NCBI GenBank assembly: GCA_030607895.1
Contig: JAUWJC010000016.1
Span: 1-17,591 of the forward strand
DNA: 17,591 bases
From: Pirellulales bacterium
Lineage (GTDB): Bacteria > Planctomycetota > Planctomycetia > Pirellulales > Thermoguttaceae
Reading direction: 5' to 3'
Both the position numbers and the translations under genes were made by a program. Position 1 is the stretch's first letter. The number at the start of each line of letters is the position of its first letter. Positions 13,038-17,591 of this stretch are shown in pieces. Below the pieces are notes generated by a model. It ran no database searches and was not told the DNA's origin. It saw only the letters and a program-made list of their open reading frames with translations.

Positions 13038-15179
13038 CTATCTTGCCGGCAGGGCGTCCAGGACCAGGACCTCGAAAGGAGCCAACTCGAACCGATACGG
13101 TTGCCCGGCCTGGAGAGTAAGCTTCGTTCGGTCTTGCGAGTCCTTCCAGGGAGACTGTAGCGCGTAGCGCCGCGGTGCACCGTCGGGCAGTTCGAACGCA
13201 GTCTGAAGATCGACGGCAATCCGCGCCCGTTTGTCCGACGGATTGCGCAACACCAGCACCCCTTTGCGCGGCGACCAGGAAGCGTAACCGTACACCTCCA
13301 GCTTGGCCGGGTCGCCGCCGATTCCGTGCGTATCGACCAGGACGTCGGTATTCTCGCGCATCCAGCCGATCGCCTCGGCCACTGTATCCCACAATTCGGG
13401 CGTCATCATCGCCGAGGTGACGAAGAACTCCTGCATTTGCGTGCCCGAGCCGGCCGCCATGCGGATGTCGTCGATTACGTCTTTCGGGTCGTTTGACATC
13501 TTGGCTGCCAGGCTGTGTCGCGCTAATATGACGCTTTGGAACTTTAGCGAATTGAGCGGGTAGAGCGGTCCGCGGCGGGTGCGCAACTGGTAGCCGACCC
13601 CATCGCGGTAGGTCAGCCATTGCTGCCGCGAGGAGCCGGGCCCCTTCCAGCCGCAGTCGCCCCCGGCACGCCAGACCGAATCGCTATGCCAGAGCCAGTA
13701 GGGCGACGGCCAGGTGCCGACCGTCGCATTGACGAACAACTCCGGCCGGATGCCGCGCAAGTCGCCGATCAGCCGCAACAGGGCCTCGATATCGGGCCCG
13801 TACTCCTCGCCGGGTCCAGTAATGAAGTTGCCCTTGCCGACGCCGTCGAATTTGAAGTAGCTCACGCCGTATTTCCGCATGTGTTCGATGCAGACGTCGC
13901 GGAATCTTTTGTAGTACTTGGGCCCACCCAGCGAGAACCCCCGGGGGTTCGTCTCGAAACCTTGCGACTTGCCGTATTCGAGCCGCTCGGCCTTTGCCTT
14001 GCCGTAGCCGCCCCAAGGCGATATCCAGGTACCCAGCACGGCGCCGTACTTGGCCGCGGCCGTCTGTAAAGGCGCGAAGCCGTTAGGAAAACCGGAATCG
14101 AACAGCCAAAGTGTTTTGTTGTCGTCCCAACCGTCGTCGAAGACGAAGGCATCGAGCTTGACGCCCCGCTTGGTCGACAACTCTTCGCCGAACGCCCGAA
14201 TCACGCCGACGCACTGCTTTTCGTGCATTTTTCCGCCGTGCCCGGCGATATCGAACCAGGAGATGTAGTAGACGAACGGCGAGTACGGCCTGACCCGCTC
14301 GCGCTCGACGTAGTACAAGAAGCCGCGGCGAAGCTGACCCGGCGGAACGACGCCGAAGACCGATGTCACCGTAAGCGGCCTATCCGGCTCGACCGGCTGG
14401 AACCGGGGTAGCGAGCAGACGATACGACCCTCCTCCGCCCGATGGTGCGCCATGGGATGCTCGCAAGCCAAGAACAGATTGCCCGCGAAAACAGGTGATC
14501 CATCCACCTCGCCGACGGTCCGGGCGCCGATGGTCTGTGCGCCGGGTGCGGTGAAATCGATCAGCACCAGCCGCTTGATGGGCAAGGCCTGCCCGACGGC
14601 CCAGATCGTCACCTCCTGCCGGATGTAGTTCGACTGGTCGCGAATGACGGCACTCCAGCGGACCTTCATCGTGCCGTCGGCCAAGACCAGCGGCACGGTG
14701 GCTTTCCAGCCGGGAAATCGGCCGGAGCGGCGGACCGACTTCGCGTCCGCTTCGATTCGCTCCAGTGCCGGCTTGTCCGCGATCTTCAGGTCCGATGCCT
14801 TGATCGTCCGCCCGTCGGCCAGTTCGATCGAAAACAGTTCGGCCGCCCGTGGGCGGAACTGTTTGCCCGCCATAAGGTCGGCCACTTCGATCAGTTCGAT
14901 CCGCTTCTCGGCCAGGTTCCACGCGGCTCGGATCCCGCCGTTTTGCAGGACGAGTTTCCGGGCGTCGAGTTCGGCCGTGGGATTGCCGGGCCGGGGCCCG
15001 GGGAAATCCATCGCGGCGGCCGGAATCGCACAAGCAACAATCGCCGCGGCCATGCAACCATGTAAAGCCGCGACCAGTGGTCGCGGTGTTCGGGTCGTTG
15101 GCCTGCTACTTGCGCGTACCGCGACCACTGGTCGCGGCTTTACAGTTGACGATTCGTGGACAGCGTCGAGTGTCTGCAT
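13038..15179 (-). CDS. Secreted GH36-like glycosidase (paralogue A)
   Basis: A 713-residue enzyme resembling clan GH-D (GH36/GH27, alpha-galactosidase type). A beta-rich N-terminal domain (about 55-290) is followed by a (beta/alpha)8 barrel: DAFVFDDGWDD (344-353), GTWISPWGGYG, then YFKFDGVG with the probable nucleophile Asp445 and HSDSVW with the probable acid/base Asp500. A small C-terminal beta domain ends in FELAPFEVLVLDALPAR. The start ATG 15179 has AAGGA 9 nt upstream. The N-terminus is odd: after 11 residues a palindromic element adds about 28 residues, and only then comes the hydrophobic signal core MAAAIVACAIPAAAMDF. It is 36 nt behind its paralogue, so the two probably form an operon. 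Alpha-galactosidase is the closest guess; substrate is not provable from sequence. Some databases call such proteins enterotoxin, which I would not follow. Confidence 0.87.
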   Translation of the reverse strand: MQTLDAVHESSTVKPRPVVAVRASSRPTTRTPRPLVAALHGCMAAAIVACAIPAAAMDFPGPRPGNPTAELDARKLVLQNGGIRAAWNLAEKRIELIEVADLMAGKQFRPRAAELFSIELADGRTIKASDLKIADKPALERIEADAKSVRRSGRFPGWKATVPLVLADGTMKVRWSAVIRDQSNYIRQEVTIWAVGQALPIKRLVLIDFTAPGAQTIGARTVGEVDGSPVFAGNLFLACEHPMAHHRAEEGRIVCSLPRFQPVEPDRPLTVTSVFGVVPPGQLRRGFLYYVERERVRPYSPFVYYISWFDIAGHGGKMHEKQCVGVIRAFGEELSTKRGVKLDAFVFDDGWDDNKTLWLFDSGFPNGFAPLQTAAAKYGAVLGTWISPWGGYGKAKAERLEYGKSQGFETNPRGFSLGGPKYYKRFRDVCIEHMRKYGVSYFKFDGVGKGNFITGPGEEYGPDIEALLRLIGDLRGIRPELFVNATVGTWPSPYWLWHSDSVWRAGGDCGWKGPGSSRQQWLTYRDGVGYQLRTRRGPLYPLNSLKFQSVILARHSLAAKMSNDPKDVIDDIRMAAGSGTQMQEFFVTSAMMTPELWDTVAEAIGWMRENTDVLVDTHGIGGDPAKLEVYGYASWSPRKGVLVLRNPSDKRARIAVDLQTAFELPDGAPRRYALQSPWKDSQDRTKLTLQAGQPYRFELAPFEVLVLDALPAR
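15061..15144. repeat. Palindromic element copy 3, in frame before the glycosidase signal core
   Basis: Arms 15061-15087 and 15118-15144 are perfect 27-nt reverse complements (TGTAAAGCCGCGACCAGTGG...), 30 nt apart. Each arm is a hairpin, GCGACC-AGT-GGTCGC. Read on the minus strand it encodes VKPRPVVAV from one arm and TPRPLVAAL from the other, without a stop, between the start codon and the hydrophobic core of the signal peptide. The adjacent paralogue lacks it, which argues for insertion. Confidence 0.87.
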
Positions 15180-15215
15180 GATGTGGTCCTTTCTCGTTTC
15201 TCGTTGTACCACCGG

Positions 15216-17309
15216 CTACTCGACCGGCAGCGCTTCCAGTATAAGCGACTCGAAGGGGGCCAGCTTGAATATGTGCGGCTTGCCCGCCTCGAGAGTGATT
15301 TTCGGCTCGCGGCCCTGTTTCCAGGGGCTTTTGAGCACGTATCGCCGGCAGGCGTCCTTGGGCAACTCAAAGGCCTTTTGGAGATCGACTTCCAACACGG
15401 CCGGTTTCTTGCCCGGGTTGCGAAGAGCCAGGATGCCCTTGCGCGGCGACCAGGAGACGTAGGCATACGGCTCCGCCTTGCCCGGATCGCCGCCGAACCA
15501 ATGTACGTCGACCAGCACGTCGGCGTTGCCGCGCGACCATTTGGCCGCTTCGGCCAGGGCGTCCCACATGGGCGGTGTCATCAGTGCGGGCGTGATGTAC
15601 AACTCTTGGTTATTCGTACCCGAGCCGAATAACATGCGAATCTCGTCGACCACATCGCCCGTATCGGCCTGCATCTTGGTCGGGATGCTCCATTGGCCGA
15701 GAGCGACTCCAACGACCATCAGCGAGTTGATTGGGTACAGCGGCCCGCGGCGGGTAATCATCCGGTAGACGATCATGTCGCGATAGGTGATCCACTTCTG
15801 CCGCATGGTGCCGGAGCCGAAGTAGCCCACGTCTTGGCCGTTGCGCCAGATCGAGTCGCCATGCCAGAGCCAGTAGGGTGAAGGCCAGGTTCCCGTGGTG
15901 ACGCTGATGAACACGTCGGGGCGAATTCGCCGCAGGTCGCCGATCAGCCGGAGCATGGCTTCGATATCCGGCGCCAACTCCGTACCCGCGCTGCCCTTGG
16001 AATCGTTACCGAAGCCGACGCCGTCGAACTTGAAATAGTTTGCGCCGTACTTGTCGATCATCTCGGCACAAACATCACGAAACCGGCCGTAATACTTGGT
16101 CCCGGCCAGCGCGAATCCGCGACTGTTCGTCTCGAAGCCTTGCGTTTTGCCGTACTCCAGCCGCGCCTTCTTTGCCACGCCGTAGCCACCCCAGGGCGAA
16201 AGCCAAACGCCAAGTGACGATTTGTACTTGGCCGCGGCTTGCTCAAGCGTAGTGAATCCGTGCGGGAAGCCCTTGTCGAATCGCCAGAGCGTGCGGTTGT
16301 CGTCCCAGCCATCGTCGAAGACGAACGAATCGAGCCTTACCCCGCGCTTGTTCGTCAGTTCGCGGCCGAAGCCCTCGATCGCCCCGAGGCATTGGGCCTC
16401 GGTCATCTTCCGCTCGGGCGAGAGAATGATGTCGTACCAGGAGTTGTAATGTAGGAAAGGTTGATAAGGGCAGGGCCGCTCGCGCTCAACGTAGTAGAGA
16501 AACGCCCTGCGCAGTTGACCGGCCGGCACAACGCCGACGACCGCGGAGACTGTCCAGGTATCACCCGGCCGCAGAGGACCGTATCGCAACAGGGAACAAA
16601 CGGCCCGGCCGTCTTCCACCCGGCTTGTGGCCATGGGATGCTCGCAAGCGAGAAACAGGCTACGTGCCACGACGGGCGAGCCGTCGACCGCGCCCAGCAC
16701 TTGGGCATCGGGGGCGGCGGCGTCCAGCAGCACAAGTTCCTTGACGGCGATTGCTTTGTTTTCAGCCTGCAAGGCGACGCGCTGCCGCACGTAGTTTGCC
16801 TGGTCGCGGATCGTGGCCTGCCACTCGGCGCGGAGACTCCCGTCTTGTGCAACCAGCGGCACGGTGGCCTTCCAACCGGCCAGCCTGTGGCGCCTTCCAA
16901 CGGCCTTCGGCCGCGGTTCGATTCTCTCCAGAGTCGGCTTGCCGGATAGGCGAAGAGCGGATGCCTTGACCGATCGGCCGTCGGCCAGCTTGACCACAAA
17001 CGCCTCGGCCGCCTTTGCACGGACCGCGCCGTCCAACATGCGGTCCACCACTTCCATCGGTCCGAGCCGTTGGCCGTTCAGATTCCAGGTCGCTCGAAGC
17101 GCCGCCGTTTGAAGAACGAGTTGCTGTCCGTCGAGCCGGGCAACGGCCTTGCCGGGCTGGGGGCCGGGAAACTCGACCGCCCGGGCCAGAGTCGGCCAGG
17201 CCAGAGTCGTCCAACCAGCCGCGAAAGCCAACACCAAAACGAATGTGCAAAGCCGGAATGACGGGCTGCCGTAACGCCGCATACAGCCAAAATAGATCAT
17301 CCAATACAT
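15216..17309 (-). CDS. Secreted GH36-like glycosidase (paralogue B)
   Basis: A 697-residue paralogue of the gene at 13038-15179, alignable from EFPGPQPGK near residue 46 to the C-terminus. Signal peptide: a basic start (MRRYGSPSFRL), a hydrophobic core (CTFVLVLAFAAGWTTLAW) and likely cleavage after ARA near residue 44. The barrel carries DSFVFDDGWDD (327-337), WLSPWGGYG, YFKFDGVG with the probable nucleophile Asp429 and HGDSIW with the probable acid/base Asp485. Three in-frame ATGs compete: 17309, 17300 and 17282. GAGGGG is too close to 17309 and better placed for 17300, while 17282 gives the most typical signal peptide, so the start is uncertain by up to 9 codons. It is the first gene of the pair. 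Expected role: hydrolysis of alpha-linked sugars in the periplasm or outside the cell. Confidence 0.87.
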   Translation of the reverse strand: MYWMIYFGCMRRYGSPSFRLCTFVLVLAFAAGWTTLAWPTLARAVEFPGPQPGKAVARLDGQQLVLQTAALRATWNLNGQRLGPMEVVDRMLDGAVRAKAAEAFVVKLADGRSVKASALRLSGKPTLERIEPRPKAVGRRHRLAGWKATVPLVAQDGSLRAEWQATIRDQANYVRQRVALQAENKAIAVKELVLLDAAAPDAQVLGAVDGSPVVARSLFLACEHPMATSRVEDGRAVCSLLRYGPLRPGDTWTVSAVVGVVPAGQLRRAFLYYVERERPCPYQPFLHYNSWYDIILSPERKMTEAQCLGAIEGFGRELTNKRGVRLDSFVFDDGWDDNRTLWRFDKGFPHGFTTLEQAAAKYKSSLGVWLSPWGGYGVAKKARLEYGKTQGFETNSRGFALAGTKYYGRFRDVCAEMIDKYGANYFKFDGVGFGNDSKGSAGTELAPDIEAMLRLIGDLRRIRPDVFISVTTGTWPSPYWLWHGDSIWRNGQDVGYFGSGTMRQKWITYRDMIVYRMITRRGPLYPINSLMVVGVALGQWSIPTKMQADTGDVVDEIRMLFGSGTNNQELYITPALMTPPMWDALAEAAKWSRGNADVLVDVHWFGGDPGKAEPYAYVSWSPRKGILALRNPGKKPAVLEVDLQKAFELPKDACRRYVLKSPWKQGREPKITLEAGKPHIFKLAPFESLILEALPVE

Positions 17310-17591
17310 CCCCTCAAGTAGTTGTGACTACCAGCCCTTACGCTCAGCAACCAGCATATCCAGCCTGACCGCGTTTTGCAAGATACGTCGCCGAATCCTG
17401 AACCGGCTGCGCTGGGCGGAAGTCCGGAGGCCAAAACTTGCCCTGACGACCCTGAAAATGGCGTTGTGTTGACAACTCCGGGCTTTCCGCACAAGCTAAA
17501 CATCTCAAACTGTAAGCGGGCCTGGTTCAATTCCGCCAACATCCAGGTAACATTTCGCGGCCGGGAGGGCGAGGCTCCTGCCGAGCCGTAA
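17310..17591. other. Right flank: upstream region of the glycosidase pair
   Basis: Presumably contains the promoter for the leftward glycosidase genes, but I could not assign it. A TTGACA at 17469-17474 points right and has no -10 box at 16-18 nt. An open frame from 17376 to the window edge has no family and runs into a repeat-like end, so it is not called as a gene. Confidence 0.5.
17558..17591. repeat. Partial dispersed repeat at the window edge
   Basis: GGCCGGGAGGGCGAGGCTCC followed by TGCCGAGCCG contains an internal palindrome (GGCTC...GAGCC). From memory this sequence, which reads GREGEAPAEP in one frame, recurs in planctomycete intergenic regions. The remainder probably lies outside the window. 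Confidence 0.5.

Noticed and set aside
17469..17474. TTGACA as a -35 box
   Set aside because: No -10-like hexamer at 16-18 nt, and it points away from the glycosidase genes.
17376..17591. Open frame running to the window edge
   Set aside because: Ends in a dispersed repeat, has no family and no ribosome site.

Overview
The window is GC-rich bacterial chromosome and most likely comes from a planctomycete (Pirellulales-like). That placement is an inference from gene style, not from a marker gene. It rests on a Pro/Ser-rich membrane-anchored TPR protein coupled to a polysaccharide-export protein, a fused AmmeMemoRadiSam protein, large secreted glycoside hydrolases, an HAE3/MMPL-type RND exporter, and intergenic regions full of different palindromic repeats. 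There is no rRNA, tRNA, CRISPR array, transposase or phage gene.

Layout, left to right. (1) 1-534 has no convincing gene but holds a long inverted repeat (106-202). (2) 535-3063 (+) is an RND/MMPL-type exporter, followed by a strong hairpin. (3) 3221-3878 (+) is an overlapping two-gene toxin-antitoxin-like module, VapC-type PIN toxin first. (4) 10243-3919 (-) is a three-gene run: a membrane-anchored TPR protein, a Wza-like polysaccharide export protein whose start lies 1 nt past the previous stop, and, 204 nt further on, a 1071-residue fusion of radical SAM, AMMECR1, a probable second degenerate AMMECR1-like domain, and MEMO. (5) 10244-10644 is non-coding, with two opposed arrays of 7-bp repeats. 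(6) 10645-10962 (+) is an ASCH-domain protein. (7) 11684-11109 (-) is an NADPH-dependent FMN reductase / iron-sulfur flavoprotein-type flavodoxin. (8) 11957-12940 (+) is a sugar-binding lipoprotein of the RbsB type. (9) 17309-13038 (-) is a tandem pair of paralogous secreted GH36-like (clan GH-D) glycosidases. (10) 17310-17591 has no clear gene and ends inside another repeat.

The physiology suggested is glycan processing: secreted glycosidases, a sugar-binding lipoprotein and surface polysaccharide export. The AmmeMemoRadiSam fusion belongs to a widespread system whose substrate is, to my knowledge, still undefined. The cytoplasmic flavodoxin, ASCH protein and toxin-antitoxin pair are separate units.

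The most unusual signal is a repeat family present three times (8438-8523, 11711-11789, 15061-15144). Each copy is about 80 bp, with two inverted arms of 22-27 bp that are themselves hairpins. Two copies lie in frame inside the N-terminal coding regions of secreted proteins and add a 'KPRPVVAV' peptide. The third lies in the leader of the flavodoxin gene. The two arms match each other exactly within a copy yet differ between copies. This resembles a protein-coding palindromic element of the Rickettsia RPE type. At least six other palindromic repeat types occupy nearly every gap.
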